Shown one piece after another: positions 9,185 to 17,886 of a stretch of DNA of 64,000 nt. The stretch spans positions 1,898,501 through 1,962,500 of the forward strand of contig NZ_CP150919.1 of the NCBI RefSeq assembly GCF_039909015.1. Direction: 5' to 3'. The position numbers and the translations under genes are program-made. Under the pieces are notes generated by a model. It saw nothing but the letters and a program-made list of their open reading frames with translations. It searched no databases and had not been told where the DNA came from. Every line of letters starts with the position of its first letter. The first letter of the stretch is position 1. The DNA is from Pseudomonas grandcourensis. Its GTDB lineage: Bacteria > Pseudomonadota > Gammaproteobacteria > Pseudomonadales > Pseudomonadaceae.

Positions 9185-9721
9185 TCACTGACTGAACGCG
9201 ATCTCGATCAACCGATGCAACTCTTCAACCTCCAGCGGCGCCTCGGCAAACAGGATGCGAAACACCGTCGGCGCGGCGATCAGATTGATCAGCCGATCGA
9301 CACTGGGCTTGGGCTGATCCGGATAGCGATCCAGAATCGTCTGCAGTTGCCCGCCAATGATGGTCGCGCAGTAACTCGGCTTCAACGCTGCCTGCACGTC
9401 GCACAGCATGTTGCGGCCGGGCTCGGAGCTCATCTCGTCCAGATACTGCTCGGCCCAGGCCCGCACGTCACCGTGAAGGCTGCCGGTATTGGCCGGCTCG
9501 TTGTCGGGCTGCATGCGGGCGAGGGCGACGTCGGCCAGAAGTGCCGACACATCGCCCCAGCGTCGATAGATGGTGGACGGTGTGACACCCGCGCGCGCCG
9601 CAATTTGCGGCACCGTCACGCTCGCGCGGTCCTGCTCCTCAAGGAGTTGACGCACGGCCGAATGAATCGACTCTTGTACCCGGGCGCTGCGGCCGCCGGG
9701 GCGTAATGTGGGAGCTGTCAT
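9185..9721 (-). CDS. TetR-family transcriptional regulator
   Basis: A 178-residue TetR/AcrR regulator. The N-terminal helix-turn-helix is VTVPQIAARAGVTPSTIYRR (about residues 35-54); the rest is an all-helical ligand-binding domain with the C-terminal dimer helices typical of TetR_C. AGGAAACACAGG stands directly before the ATG at 9721; a 19-codon upstream extension is unlikely. It is divergent from the MFS gene at 9870 with a large palindrome between them, the usual arrangement for a repressor of an efflux pump, which is the inferred role. Confidence 0.9.
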   Translation of the reverse strand: MTAPTLRPGGRSARVQESIHSAVRQLLEEQDRASVTVPQIAARAGVTPSTIYRRWGDVSALLADVALARMQPDNEPANTGSLHGDVRAWAEQYLDEMSSEPGRNMLCDVQAALKPSYCATIIGGQLQTILDRYPDQPKPSVDRLINLIAAPTVFRILFAEAPLEVEELHRLIEIAFSQ

Positions 9722-9825
9722 CCTGTGTTTCCTGTCTCGCGCCGGGTCTTGCGGCTGGCACCCGGTCCTGAAAGTCATGTTTCGGACCTTAACACAAAGA
9801 ATTTGCTTTAAGAGGGATCCAGTAG

Positions 9826-9866
9826 CACACTCCGCAAAAGCGAAAAGTTAGCTTTTGTGGAGTGTG
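9826..9866. promoter_or_regulatory. Near-perfect palindrome, candidate TetR operator
   Basis: Arms of 16 bases (CACACTCCGCAAAAGC and GCTTTTGTGGAGTGTG) match at 15 of 16 positions around a 9-base spacer. The right arm contains the Shine-Dalgarno GGAG of the MFS gene, so binding or hairpin formation would affect its expression. Operator role is inferred from the divergent TetR gene. Confidence 0.6.
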
Positions 9867-9869
9867 TCC

Positions 9870-11060
9870 ATGCCCGGTTCTTCTTCAAATCGTGCCAGCC
9901 TGTGGTTTCTCGCCGTTACCTTGCTCAGCTTCCTGGCGGCCTCCACTGCGCCGACGCCGCTGTATCACCTGTATCAGGAACAGATGCAGTTTTCGGCCGC
10001 GACCCTGACCCTGATTTTCGGCGTCTACGCCCTCAGCCTGTTGGCGGCGTTGCTGACGGTCGGCTCGCTGTCGGATTACCTGGGGCGCAAACCGGTGATC
10101 TTTACGGCGGTGATGCTGAACATCCTGGCGATGTTGCTGTTTATCTACGCCGACAGCGTTGCGTGGCTGATCAGTGCCCGGGTCCTGCAAGGGTTTGCCA
10201 CCGGCATGGCGACCGCCGTGTTGAGTGCAACCTTGCTGGACACCGATCGCCAGCAAGGCCCTCTGGTCAATAGCGTCGCACCGTTGCTCGGCATGGCTCT
10301 GGGTGGACTGGGCTGCGGTTTGCTGGCCGAGTTTGCTCCGGCGCCGTTGCACCTGACCTATTGGCTGCTACTTGCTCTGTTCGCGATGCAGGCTGTGTTT
10401 GTCTGGCGTTTGCCAGAGAGCGTCACGCGCCAGTCCGGGGCCTGGGCATCATTGCGACCCACCTTGCATGTGCCGGTCCAGGCGCGCGCAACGTTATGGC
10501 GGGTGTTGCCGCTCAACACGGCGACTTGGGCGCTGGGCGGATTTTACGCGTCGCTGGCACCTTCACTGGTTCGTACGGCGACCGGTTCAACGTCGAACCT
10601 GATTGGTGGGGCGACCGTCGCCGCATTGACGGTGACCGGCGCCCTGATGATTTACACACTGCGCAATCAAGCTGCGACCAAGGCGCTGCAACTGGGCGCC
10701 AGTTCGCTGCCGGCGGGTGTCGTCCTGATCTTACTGGGCGTGCACAGCGCCAGTTTGCCCCTGTTTTTCCTTGGCACTCTGGTCGCTGGTTGTGGCTTCG
10801 GCGCCGGTTTCCTCGGGGCGGTGCGCAGTCTGGTGCCGCTGGCCTTGCCCCATGAGCGTGCCGGGTTGATGTCGGCGTATTACGTGCTGAGTTATCTGGC
10901 GTTCTGCCTGCCGGCGCTGCTGGCCGGGAACCTGGCGCGCACTTTTGGTCTGGTGGCAACCACCGATGGGTATGGTGCGGTGCTGATGGTGCTGGCCCTC
11001 AGTGCAATGGCGGGTTTACTGCGATCACGTTCGGTCAGGGCCTGCGAGGCCAACCGGTAA
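9870..11060 (+). CDS. MFS transporter, probable drug/metabolite efflux
   Basis: A 396-residue major-facilitator protein with about 12 hydrophobic helices. The motif-A loop SDYLGRKPVIF follows helix 2, and ARVLQGFATGMATAVLSA resembles the helix 4 motif of this superfamily. Start at ATG 9870 is preferred to an in-frame TTG at 9855 because GGAG lies 7 bases upstream. Divergent from a TetR regulator and probably repressed by it. Substrate unknown. Confidence 0.88.
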   Translation: MPGSSSNRASLWFLAVTLLSFLAASTAPTPLYHLYQEQMQFSAATLTLIFGVYALSLLAALLTVGSLSDYLGRKPVIFTAVMLNILAMLLFIYADSVAWLISARVLQGFATGMATAVLSATLLDTDRQQGPLVNSVAPLLGMALGGLGCGLLAEFAPAPLHLTYWLLLALFAMQAVFVWRLPESVTRQSGAWASLRPTLHVPVQARATLWRVLPLNTATWALGGFYASLAPSLVRTATGSTSNLIGGATVAALTVTGALMIYTLRNQAATKALQLGASSLPAGVVLILLGVHSASLPLFFLGTLVAGCGFGAGFLGAVRSLVPLALPHERAGLMSAYYVLSYLAFCLPALLAGNLARTFGLVATTDGYGAVLMVLALSAMAGLLRSRSVRACEANR

Positions 11061-11108
11061 AATTGAGTTAGCCTTGGCACCCACTCAGCTCACTCGAAGG
11101 ATCGGACC

Positions 11109-11420
11109 ATGAAGATCATCCGCAGCAAATCGTTCACTGGCGAGCGTGCCTGGGCCGCGCTGGACATCGCCAACATGAACGGCATCACCACGCGGCTGCA
11201 CTGGACCGATCAACCCTACAAGTGGCACGTCAACGATGGCGAGGAAGTGTTCGTGGTGCTCGATGGCCAGGTGCGGATGCGTTATCGCGAAGAGGGGCTG
11301 GAGCGGGAAGCCTTGCTGGAGGTCGGTGACATTTTTTATGCCTCGGTTGGCACTGAGCATGTGGCGCATCCGGTAGGACCGGCTCGGATATTGGTGGTCG
11401 AATCGGAAGGGAGTGTCTGA
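11109..11420 (+). CDS. Small cupin-domain protein
   Basis: A 103-residue single-domain cupin. The first cupin motif region is YKWHVNDGEEVFVVLDGQVRM (written here within 21 letters of context, key residues His, Glu, Gly), and the second appears around GDIFYASVGTEHVAHPVG, giving candidate metal ligands His39, Glu43 or Glu44 and His83/His86. Such mini-cupins bind small ligands or a metal; many have no known reaction. It lies 48 bases after the MFS gene on the same strand and could be co-transcribed. Confidence 0.8.
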   Translation: MKIIRSKSFTGERAWAALDIANMNGITTRLHWTDQPYKWHVNDGEEVFVVLDGQVRMRYREEGLEREALLEVGDIFYASVGTEHVAHPVGPARILVVESEGSV

Positions 11421-11525
11421 CGATATATAAGTAATATCGATAAGATATAGAGATATTACCCGTTATATAGATATTCTATTCGGATCTAACATGGGCTCTA
11501 CCTCACGAGAGGACAGGAGTTCGCC
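11421..11525. promoter_or_regulatory. AT-rich promoter region with inverted repeat
   Basis: Unusually AT-rich for this genome. GTAATATC at 11431-11438 and GATATTAC at 11452-11459 form an inverted repeat with a 13-base spacer, and more TATAGATAT-like half sites follow to 11475. It is positioned to control the TDT transporter at 11526; the factor is unknown. Confidence 0.45.
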
Positions 11526-12677
11526 ATGACATGCGCCAATAGCATCAAGCCCGGAATCAAACCTTTCAGTCATTTGCAGCATCCCCGCGAGGTGATCCGC
11601 CAGTTCACCCCCAACTGGTTCGCGGCCACCATGGGCACCGGGGTGCTGGCGTTGGCACTGGCGCAATTGCCGGTCGCCACACCTGCCTTGCACGCCTTTG
11701 CCGAAGCCCTCTGGCTGTTCAATATCGCGCTGTTCCTGCTGTTTACGGCGCTATACACAGTGCGTTGGGTGCTGTTTTTCGACGAAGCGCGGCGGATTTT
11801 CGGCCACTCCACGGTTTCGATGTTTTTCGGCACCATCCCCATGGGCCTGGCGACCATCATCAATGGCTTCCTGGTGTTTGGCCTCCCGCGCTGGGGCGAA
11901 GGGGTGATTCACCTCGCCGAGGTGCTGTGGTGGCTGGATGTGGCGATGTCGCTGGCCTGCGGCGTGCTGATTCCCTACATGATGTTCACCCGTCAGGAGC
12001 ACAGCATCGACCAGATGACTGCGGTCTGGTTGTTGCCGGTGGTCGCGGCTGAGGTGGCGGCCGCCAGCGGGGGGCTGTTGGCGCCGCATTTGGTCGATGC
12101 TCATTCGCAACTGGTGGTGCTGGTGACCAGCTATGTGCTCTGGGCCTTTTCCCTGCCGGTGGCCTTCAGCATCCTGACCATTCTGTTGCTGCGCATGGCC
12201 CTGCATAAACTGCCCCACGAAAACATGGCCGCCTCCAGCTGGCTGGCCCTTGGCCCGATCGGCACCGGTGCACTGGGCATGCTGGTACTGGGCGGCGATG
12301 CACCGCTGATTTTCGCGGCCAACGGTATGCCGGGAGTCGGTGAGATTGCCGCAGGATTGGGTCTGGTGGCCGGCATCACCCTGTGGGGCTTCGGCCTGTG
12401 GTGGATGCTGGTGGCGCTGCTGATCACTGTGCGCTACCTGCGTGACGGCATTCCCTTCAATCTCGGCTGGTGGGGCTTCACCTTCCCGTTGGGCGTCTAT
12501 TCTCTGGCGACGTTGAAGCTGGCCAGTACCCTGAACCTGACGTTTTTCAGTGTATTTGGCTGTGTGCTGGTGGCGTTGCTGGCGGTGATGTGGCTGATCG
12601 TCGGCAAGCGCACGGTGCTGGGCGCCTGGCGTGGCGAGCTGTTTGTCTCGCCATGCATTGCCGGATTGAAGAAATAA
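11526..12677 (+). CDS. TDT-family transporter (TehA / SLAC1-like)
   Basis: A 383-residue membrane protein with about ten hydrophobic helices and the family hallmark FTPNWFAATMGTGVLALAL near residues 30-48. The TDT family includes tellurite-resistance TehA, malate permeases, sulfite exporters and plant SLAC1 anion channels; conserved FFGTIPMGLATI and FNLGWWGFTFPLGVY blocks are present. AGGAG lies 6 bases before the ATG. An anion-export role such as sulfite or dicarboxylate is possible but not decidable. The AT-rich leader suggests dedicated regulation. Confidence 0.88.
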   Translation: MTCANSIKPGIKPFSHLQHPREVIRQFTPNWFAATMGTGVLALALAQLPVATPALHAFAEALWLFNIALFLLFTALYTVRWVLFFDEARRIFGHSTVSMFFGTIPMGLATIINGFLVFGLPRWGEGVIHLAEVLWWLDVAMSLACGVLIPYMMFTRQEHSIDQMTAVWLLPVVAAEVAAASGGLLAPHLVDAHSQLVVLVTSYVLWAFSLPVAFSILTILLLRMALHKLPHENMAASSWLALGPIGTGALGMLVLGGDAPLIFAANGMPGVGEIAAGLGLVAGITLWGFGLWWMLVALLITVRYLRDGIPFNLGWWGFTFPLGVYSLATLKLASTLNLTFFSVFGCVLVALLAVMWLIVGKRTVLGAWRGELFVSPCIAGLKK

Positions 12678-12773
12678 CGGGCAAAGATTAGGTAAGGTGT
12701 GGCCTGGATCGACTTTTGATAATCCAATAAGAATCCAGGCCACTCGCTACCTAACATCAGGGACACATGGAAG

Positions 12774-14648
12774 ATGAGTCACCCCTCACAGTTCACCTTG
12801 CTGCGCACCCGGCGCTTCCTGCCGTTCTTCATCACCCAGTCCCTCGGGGCGTTCAACGACAACGTGTTCAAGCAGTCGTTGATCCTCGCCATTTTGTACA
12901 AGCTGACCATCGAAGGTGACCGCTCGATCTGGGTCAACCTGTGTGCGCTGCTGTTTATCCTGCCGTTTTTCCTGTTCTCGGCCCTGGCCGGGCAATTCGG
13001 GGAAAAGTTCGCCAAGGACGCGTTGATCCGCCTGATCAAGCTTGGGGAAATCGCCATCATGGCGGTCGGCGCCGTCGGCTTCATGTTCGATCACTTGTCG
13101 TTGATGCTGGTGGCGCTGTTCGCCATGGGCACCCACTCGGCGTTGTTCGGGCCGGTGAAGTACTCGATCCTGCCGCAAGCCCTGCATGAAGATGAGCTGG
13201 TAGGCGGCAACGGCCTGGTGGAAATGGGCACCTTCCTGGCGATCCTCGCCGGCACCATTGGCGCCGGGGTCATGATGTCTTCGGCGCATTACGCGCCGGT
13301 GGTGTCCATGGCGATCATCGGCACTGCTGTGCTCGGTTACCTGGCCAGTCGCAGCATTCCCCGGGCGGCGGCCGCCACGCCGCAATTGCGCCTGAACTGG
13401 AACATCTTCAGCCAGTCCTGGGCCACGTTGAAACTGGGCCTTGGGCAAACGCCGGCGGTGTCACGCTCGATAGTCGGCAACTCGTGGTTCTGGTTTGTCG
13501 GGGCGATTTACCTGACGCAGATCCCGGCCTATGCCAAGGAATGGATGCACGGCGACGAAACCGTGGTGACGCTGATTCTGACGGTGTTCTCGGTCGGCAT
13601 CGCATTGGGTTCGATGCTGTGCGAGAAGCTCTCCGGGCGCAAAGTCGAGATTGGCCTGGTGCCGTTCGGATCGTTCGGCCTGACCGTTTTCGGTCTGCTG
13701 CTGTGGTGGCATTCTGGTGGAATTCCGGACAGCGCCACCGGCCATGGCTGGATCGAGATCCTCGGTTTCGGCCACGCCTGGCTGGTATTGCTCGACATCC
13801 TCGGCCTGGGCGTCTTCGGCGGTTTCTACATCGTGCCGCTGTACGCGCTGATCCAGTCACGCACGGCGGAGAACGAACGGGCGCGGGTGATTGCCGCCAA
13901 CAACATCCTCAATGCGTTGTTCATGGTGGTGTCGGCGATTGTCTCGATCGTCTTGCTGAGTGTGGCCAAGCTGTCGATCCCGCAGTTGTTCCTGGTGGTG
14001 TCGTTGCTGAACATCGGCGTCAACGCCTACATCTTCAAGATCGTCCCCGAGTTCACCATGCGTTTCATGATCTGGCTGCTCAGCCATTCCATGTACCGCG
14101 TCGAGCACCGCAATCTGGACTTGATCCCCGATGAAGGCGCGGCGTTGCTGGTGTGCAATCACGTGTCATTCGTCGACGCCTTGCTGATTGGCGGCGCGGT
14201 GCGTCGGCCGATTCGCTTTGTCATGTACTACAAGATCTACAACCTGCCGGTGCTGAACTTCATCTTCCGTACCGCGGGGACGATTCCGATTGCGGGGCGT
14301 CAGGAAGATATCCAGATATATGAACAAGCCTTCACGCGCATCGCCCGGTACCTGAAGGACGGTGAGCTGGTCTGCATCTTCCCCGAGGGTAAATTGACCG
14401 CCGATGGCGAGATCAACGAGTTCAAGGGCGGGTTGACGCGGATTCTCGAAGAGACACCGGTGCCGGTGATTCCGTTGGCCTTGCAGGGGTTGTGGGGGAG
14501 TTTCTTCAGCCGCGATCCGGGCAAGGGGCTGTTTCATCGCCTGTGGTCACGGGTGACCTTGGTGGCAGGGCCAGCGGTGGCGGTTGAAGTGGCGGAACCG
14601 GCGAAGTTGCAGGCGATGGTGGGGGAGTTGCGTGGGGCCGTTAGATAG
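12774..14648 (+). CDS. MFS lysophospholipid flippase / PlsC acyltransferase fusion
   Basis: A 624-residue two-domain protein. Residues 1-410 form an LplT-like MFS domain (QSLGAFNDNVFKQSLI near residue 24). Residues 425-624 form a PlsC/LPLAT acyltransferase with HX4D in NHVSFVDALL and the FPEGKLTADGEI block. This is the Aas/LplT logic of lysophospholipid re-acylation, but the acyl-ACP synthetase domain found in larger homologues is absent, so the acyl donor must be made elsewhere. Likely inner-membrane phospholipid remodelling. Start weakly supported by GGA just upstream; homologues begin in the same way. Confidence 0.88.
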   Translation: MSHPSQFTLLRTRRFLPFFITQSLGAFNDNVFKQSLILAILYKLTIEGDRSIWVNLCALLFILPFFLFSALAGQFGEKFAKDALIRLIKLGEIAIMAVGAVGFMFDHLSLMLVALFAMGTHSALFGPVKYSILPQALHEDELVGGNGLVEMGTFLAILAGTIGAGVMMSSAHYAPVVSMAIIGTAVLGYLASRSIPRAAAATPQLRLNWNIFSQSWATLKLGLGQTPAVSRSIVGNSWFWFVGAIYLTQIPAYAKEWMHGDETVVTLILTVFSVGIALGSMLCEKLSGRKVEIGLVPFGSFGLTVFGLLLWWHSGGIPDSATGHGWIEILGFGHAWLVLLDILGLGVFGGFYIVPLYALIQSRTAENERARVIAANNILNALFMVVSAIVSIVLLSVAKLSIPQLFLVVSLLNIGVNAYIFKIVPEFTMRFMIWLLSHSMYRVEHRNLDLIPDEGAALLVCNHVSFVDALLIGGAVRRPIRFVMYYKIYNLPVLNFIFRTAGTIPIAGRQEDIQIYEQAFTRIARYLKDGELVCIFPEGKLTADGEINEFKGGLTRILEETPVPVIPLALQGLWGSFFSRDPGKGLFHRLWSRVTLVAGPAVAVEVAEPAKLQAMVGELRGAVR

Positions 14649-14670
14649 CGGTTGTTTGTGCGGGCCTCTT

Positions 14671-14757
14671 CGCGAGCAGGCTCGCTCCTACAGGTTTTGT
14701 GTTGTGCCACACACAGTAGGCACGCCTTCAATCCCTGTGGGAGCGAGCTTGCTCGCG
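14671..14757. repeat. REP pair (REPIN-like) after the LplT-PlsC gene
   Basis: CGCGAGCAGGCTCGCTCCTA at 14671-14690 and its inverted counterpart (GGGAGCGAGCTTGCTCGCG) ending at 14757 flank a 43-base spacer. Confidence 0.85.
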
Positions 14758-14772
14758 ATGGCAGTCTGAAAG

Positions 14773-15087
14773 CTAAGCGCTGACCTTCAGGCCAACGAGC
14801 CCGAAAATGATCAACGCCACACTCGCCAACCGCACCAGCGCCATGGATTCGCCAAATAGAATGATCCCGGCGATCACCGTGCCAACGGCACCGACACCGG
14901 TCCAGATCGCATAGGCCGTGCCCAGCGGCAATTCCTTCATTGCAAGGCCGAGCAAGCCAAGGCTGATAGCCATGGCCGCAATGGTCAACACAGTGGGGAG
15001 CGGGCGGGTGAAGCCGTCGGTGTACTTGAGGCCGACGGCCCAGCCGACTTCGAACAGGCCGGCGAAAAACAGAATGATCCAGGACAT
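14773..15087 (-). CDS. sugE: SMR guanidinium exporter (SugE/Gdx)
   Basis: A 104-residue small multidrug-resistance protein with four membrane helices and the essential Glu in [16 protein letters not shown] (Glu13), plus [14 protein letters not shown] and a C-terminal FGLVGLKVS helix. The Gdx branch of SugE proteins exports guanidinium in exchange for protons. The start at 15087 has GGAGG 5 bases upstream; the 4-codon longer frame does not. The guanidine-II riboswitch directly upstream supports guanidinium as substrate rather than general quaternary ammonium. Confidence 0.93.
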   Translation of the reverse strand: MSWIILFFAGLFEVGWAVGLKYTDGFTRPLPTVLTIAAMAISLGLLGLAMKELPLGTAYAIWTGVGAVGTVIAGIILFGESMALVRLASVALIIFGLVGLKVSA

Positions 15088-15107
15088 GAAGACCTCCATC
15101 GTCTGAC

Positions 15108-15158
15108 GGGGTCGTCCCCTGATTAATGACTCGATCGAGCCGCGAGGTCGTCCTCGCG
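15108..15158 (-). promoter_or_regulatory. Guanidine-II (mini-ykkC) riboswitch
   Basis: On the minus strand two hairpins with identical ACGA loops lie in series: CGCGAGG-ACGA-CCTCGCG (15158-15141, 7-bp stem) and GGGG-ACGA-CCCC (15119-15108), separated by 21 bases and ending 10 bases before the GGAGG of sugE. Paired stem-loops with ACGR loops are the defining feature of this riboswitch class, which activates guanidinium export genes on ligand binding. The downstream gene is exactly the expected type. Confidence 0.88.
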
Positions 15159-15218
15159 TTGCGCAATATAGTGCCCAGCATTAACCCGGGGATCAAGTTT
15201 TCAGATCAAGATCGCGAA

Positions 15219-16184
15219 TCAGTCACTGACCTGTTGCGCCGCCATTTCCCGATCCTGTTTCTCGCTCATGCGGCGGAAGTAGGTGGAGAGCAATGCCCCG
15301 GAAATGTTGTGCCACACACTGAACAGTGCACTGGGCACTGCCGCCAGCGGCGAGAAGTGTGCACTCGCCAACGCGGCACCCAGCCCGGAGTTCTGCATGC
15401 CGACTTCCAGGGCCAGGGATTTGCGCTGGGCCAGGGGCAGCTTGAACAGGCGCCCGGTGAAGTAGCCCAGCAGGTAGCCAAAGCTGTTGTGCAGCATGAC
15501 CACGGCCATGATCAACAGGCCGGACTCTGCGATCTTCGCCTGGCTGGCGGCCACTACTGCGGTGACGATGATCACGATGCTGACCACCGACACCAGCGGC
15601 AACACGTCCACGGCGTGGCGAACCTTGTCGCCGAGTACCCGTTGGGCAACCACGCCCAGCACGATCGGCAACAGCACCACCTGCAGGATCGACCAGAACA
15701 ACTCCATGAACGATACCGGCAACCAGGCCGAGGCCAGCAGCCAGATCAGGGCCGGGGTCAGCAGCGGGGCGAGGAGGGTGGTGACGGCGGCGATGGCCAC
15801 CGACAGCGCCAGGTCGCCACGGGCCAGCCAGGTCATCACGTTCGACGAGGTGCCGCTCGGGCAGCAACCGACCAGTATCACGCCGACGGCGATTTCCGGA
15901 GGCAAGTGGAACGCCTGGCAGAGCAACCACGCCACGCCCGGCATGATCACGAAATGGGCAACCACGCCCAGGGCCACGCGCCATGGATGGCGAGCGACTT
16001 CGGCGAAGTCTTCGAGTTTGAGGGTCAGGCCCATGCCGAACATCACCAGCCCCAGCAAGGGCACGATGGCGCCCTTGAGGCCGAGGAACCATGCCGGCTG
16101 CAGAAACGCCACGACAGCGAAAATCAGTACCCAGTAAGCGAAGGTGTTGCCGACAAAACGACTCAATGCAGCCAGTGCGCGCAT
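15219..16184 (-). CDS. Bile acid:sodium symporter family (BASS) transporter
   Basis: A 321-residue membrane protein with about ten helices. The signature GCCPSGTSSNVMTWLARGD (about residues 104-122) corresponds to the crossover region of ASBT/NTCP relatives, and a second conserved Glu/Gln-Asn-Ser block EVGMQNSGLGAALA lies near residue 265. In bacteria these carriers take up organic anions such as pantoate or keto acids with sodium; the substrate here is unknown. ATG 16184 is preceded by AAGGA; a 14-codon longer frame is less likely. Confidence 0.9.
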   Translation of the reverse strand: MRALAALSRFVGNTFAYWVLIFAVVAFLQPAWFLGLKGAIVPLLGLVMFGMGLTLKLEDFAEVARHPWRVALGVVAHFVIMPGVAWLLCQAFHLPPEIAVGVILVGCCPSGTSSNVMTWLARGDLALSVAIAAVTTLLAPLLTPALIWLLASAWLPVSFMELFWSILQVVLLPIVLGVVAQRVLGDKVRHAVDVLPLVSVVSIVIIVTAVVAASQAKIAESGLLIMAVVMLHNSFGYLLGYFTGRLFKLPLAQRKSLALEVGMQNSGLGAALASAHFSPLAAVPSALFSVWHNISGALLSTYFRRMSEKQDREMAAQQVSD

Positions 16185-16239
16185 GGCTTGATCCTTGTTA
16201 TATGAAAGCGTTAGGGAGCTAAGCATACGCTGCTCGCAA

Positions 16240-16318
16240 AAAAAGATCGCAGCCTGCGGCAGCTCCTACAAGGAAACGCATTCCAGATGTAGGAGCTGCC
16301 GCAGGCTGCGATCTTTTT
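16240..16318. repeat. Perfect 31-bp inverted repeat
   Basis: Arms 16240-16270 and 16288-16318 are exact reverse complements, carrying the core GATCGCAGCCTGCGGCAGCT, around a 17-base spacer. The outer ends are A5 and T5, so the RNA could terminate in either direction. A related pair occurs at 39014-39110, which makes it a dispersed element and not merely a terminator. Confidence 0.85.
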
Positions 16319-16341
16319 ACAGAGGCTAACGATTCAGGCGA

Positions 16342-17262
16342 TCAGATGCCTTGGGGAGTCTCTTCACCACCCAGCGCTTCAACCAGCGCCGGCAGGAAGT
16401 CGCCGAAGGTCAGCATCATCAGGGTGAAGCTGGCGTCCAGTTGGCCGAGGGCTTCGTCGCCGCCGTCCTGTTCCGCCTGGTCTTGCAGCAGGTCTTCGAA
16501 CTTCAGGCGCTTGACCACCATTTTATCGTCGAGGACGAACGACAGTTTGTCCTGCCAGGCCAGGGACAGTTGAGTGACCACTTTGCCCGTGCTCAGGTGC
16601 AGCTGGATTTCTTCGCTGGTCAGGTCCTGGCGCTTGCAACGCACGATGCCGCCGTCTTCGTGGGTGTCGCGCAGTTCGCACTCGTCCAGCACAAAGAAAT
16701 CGTCCGCGGCTTTCTGGGTGGTGACCCACTCGGTCATGGTCGCGGTCGGGGACATCTTCACGGTCAGCGGACGCACCGGCAGGGTGCCGATCACTTCGCG
16801 CAGGGTCGACAGCAGGTCTTCGGCGCGTTTCGGGCTGGCCGAGTTGACCAGGATCAGGCCCTGTTTCGGCGCGATGGCGGCGAAGGTCGACGAGCGACGG
16901 ATAAAGGCGCGGGGCAGGAAGGCCTGGATGATTTCATCCTTGATCTGATCGCGTTCCTTCTTATAGACCTTGCGCATTTGCTCGGCTTCGATCTCTTCGA
17001 CCTTTTCCTTGACCGCGTCACGCACGACGCTGCCCGGCAAAATACGTTCTTCCTTGCGCGCGGACACCAGCAGGAAGTCACCGCTGACGTGCACCAGTGG
17101 CGCATCTTCGCCCTTGCCGAACGGCGCGACGAAACCGTAGGTGGTCAACTCCTGGCTTGCACATGGGCGCGCCAGTTTGGTGGCCAGTGCAGTTTCCAAC
17201 GCCTCGGCATCAACAGGCAGATCTTGGGTCAGGCGATAGATAAGCAGGTTTTTGAACCACAT
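16342..17262 (-). CDS. rdgC: Recombination-associated protein RdgC
   Basis: A 306-residue RdgC, the usual length. RdgC forms a ring dimer that binds duplex DNA and modulates RecA filament formation. The conserved N-terminus [12 protein letters not shown] begins at 17262; an 8-codon upstream extension is open but lacks the family start. Conserved blocks include [23 protein letters not shown] and [16 protein letters not shown] at the C-terminus. GGAGAG lies 9 bases before the ATG. Confidence 0.95.
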   Translation of the reverse strand: MWFKNLLIYRLTQDLPVDAEALETALATKLARPCASQELTTYGFVAPFGKGEDAPLVHVSGDFLLVSARKEERILPGSVVRDAVKEKVEEIEAEQMRKVYKKERDQIKDEIIQAFLPRAFIRRSSTFAAIAPKQGLILVNSASPKRAEDLLSTLREVIGTLPVRPLTVKMSPTATMTEWVTTQKAADDFFVLDECELRDTHEDGGIVRCKRQDLTSEEIQLHLSTGKVVTQLSLAWQDKLSFVLDDKMVVKRLKFEDLLQDQAEQDGGDEALGQLDASFTLMMLTFGDFLPALVEALGGEETPQGI

Positions 17263-17421
17263 GGGGTGAGTCTCTCCTTTATACAAAGGGGGGCATTATT
17301 GTCTTCGCCGTGCCATAGGCCAACCTTTCTCTAAGCCTTTGGAAGGCCTGAGAAAATTATTTTAAAAAGTGCTTGCCAGAGGTTGGGTCGCTCCGTAGAA
17401 TGCGCGCCACACCGAAGCGAA

Positions 17422-17497
17422 GGGTGATTAGCTCAGCTGGGAGAGCGTCTGCCTTACAAGCAGAATGTCGGCGGTTCGATCCCGTCATCACCCACCA
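17422..17497 (+). tRNA. tRNA-Val (TAC), copy 1
   Basis: A 76-base cloverleaf from GGGTGATTAGCTCAGCTGGG to a genome-encoded CCA, with anticodon TAC in GCCTTACAAGC and T-loop GGTTCGATCC. The anticodon TAC reads GTA/GTG valine codons. Confidence 0.97.
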
Positions 17498-17516
17498 TTC
17501 GTTTTCAGTGTTACGC

Positions 17517-17593
17517 GCAGCGGTAGTTCAGTCGGTTAGAATACCGGCCTGTCACGCCGGGGGTCGCGGGTTCGAGTCCCGTCCGCTGCGCCA
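17517..17593 (+). tRNA. tRNA-Asp (GTC), copy 1
   Basis: A 77-base tRNA with acceptor GCAGCGG/CCGCTGC, anticodon GTC in CCTGTCACGCC, T-loop GGTTCGAGTCC and encoded CCA. It follows tRNA-Val by 19 bases in the same transcript. Confidence 0.97.
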
Positions 17594-17632
17594 TATTCGG
17601 TAACCTGGAACACTGAACGCCAGGTCACCACG

Positions 17633-17661
17633 GAAAAGCCCGCTTAGGCGGGTTTTTTTCT
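17633..17661 (+). terminator. Terminator after tRNA copy 1
   Basis: AAGCCCGCTTAGGCGGGTTTTTTT forms a short GC-rich stem followed by T7, ending the first Val-Asp unit. Confidence 0.85.
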
Positions 17662-17791
17662 GCCTCAAGTTTGACTGTTGTTCCTGTGGGTTGCATCGTT
17701 TCACCGGTTTTTAGATTTTTTGAAAAAAACTTCAAATAAATCAACACTTTATAAAAACCTGTGGCATAATGTGCCCCGCAACGAAGGTAAA

Positions 17792-17867
17792 GGGTGATTA
17801 GCTCAGCTGGGAGAGCGTCTGCCTTACAAGCAGAATGTCGGCGGTTCGATCCCGTCATCACCCACCA
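17792..17867 (+). tRNA. tRNA-Val (TAC), copy 2
   Basis: Identical to the copy at 17422-17497, offset by exactly 370 bases. A separate promoter with TTATAAAAACC..CATAAT-type AT-rich sequence lies upstream at about 17745-17770. Confidence 0.97.
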
Positions 17868-17886
17868 TTTACTTTCAACGCTACGC

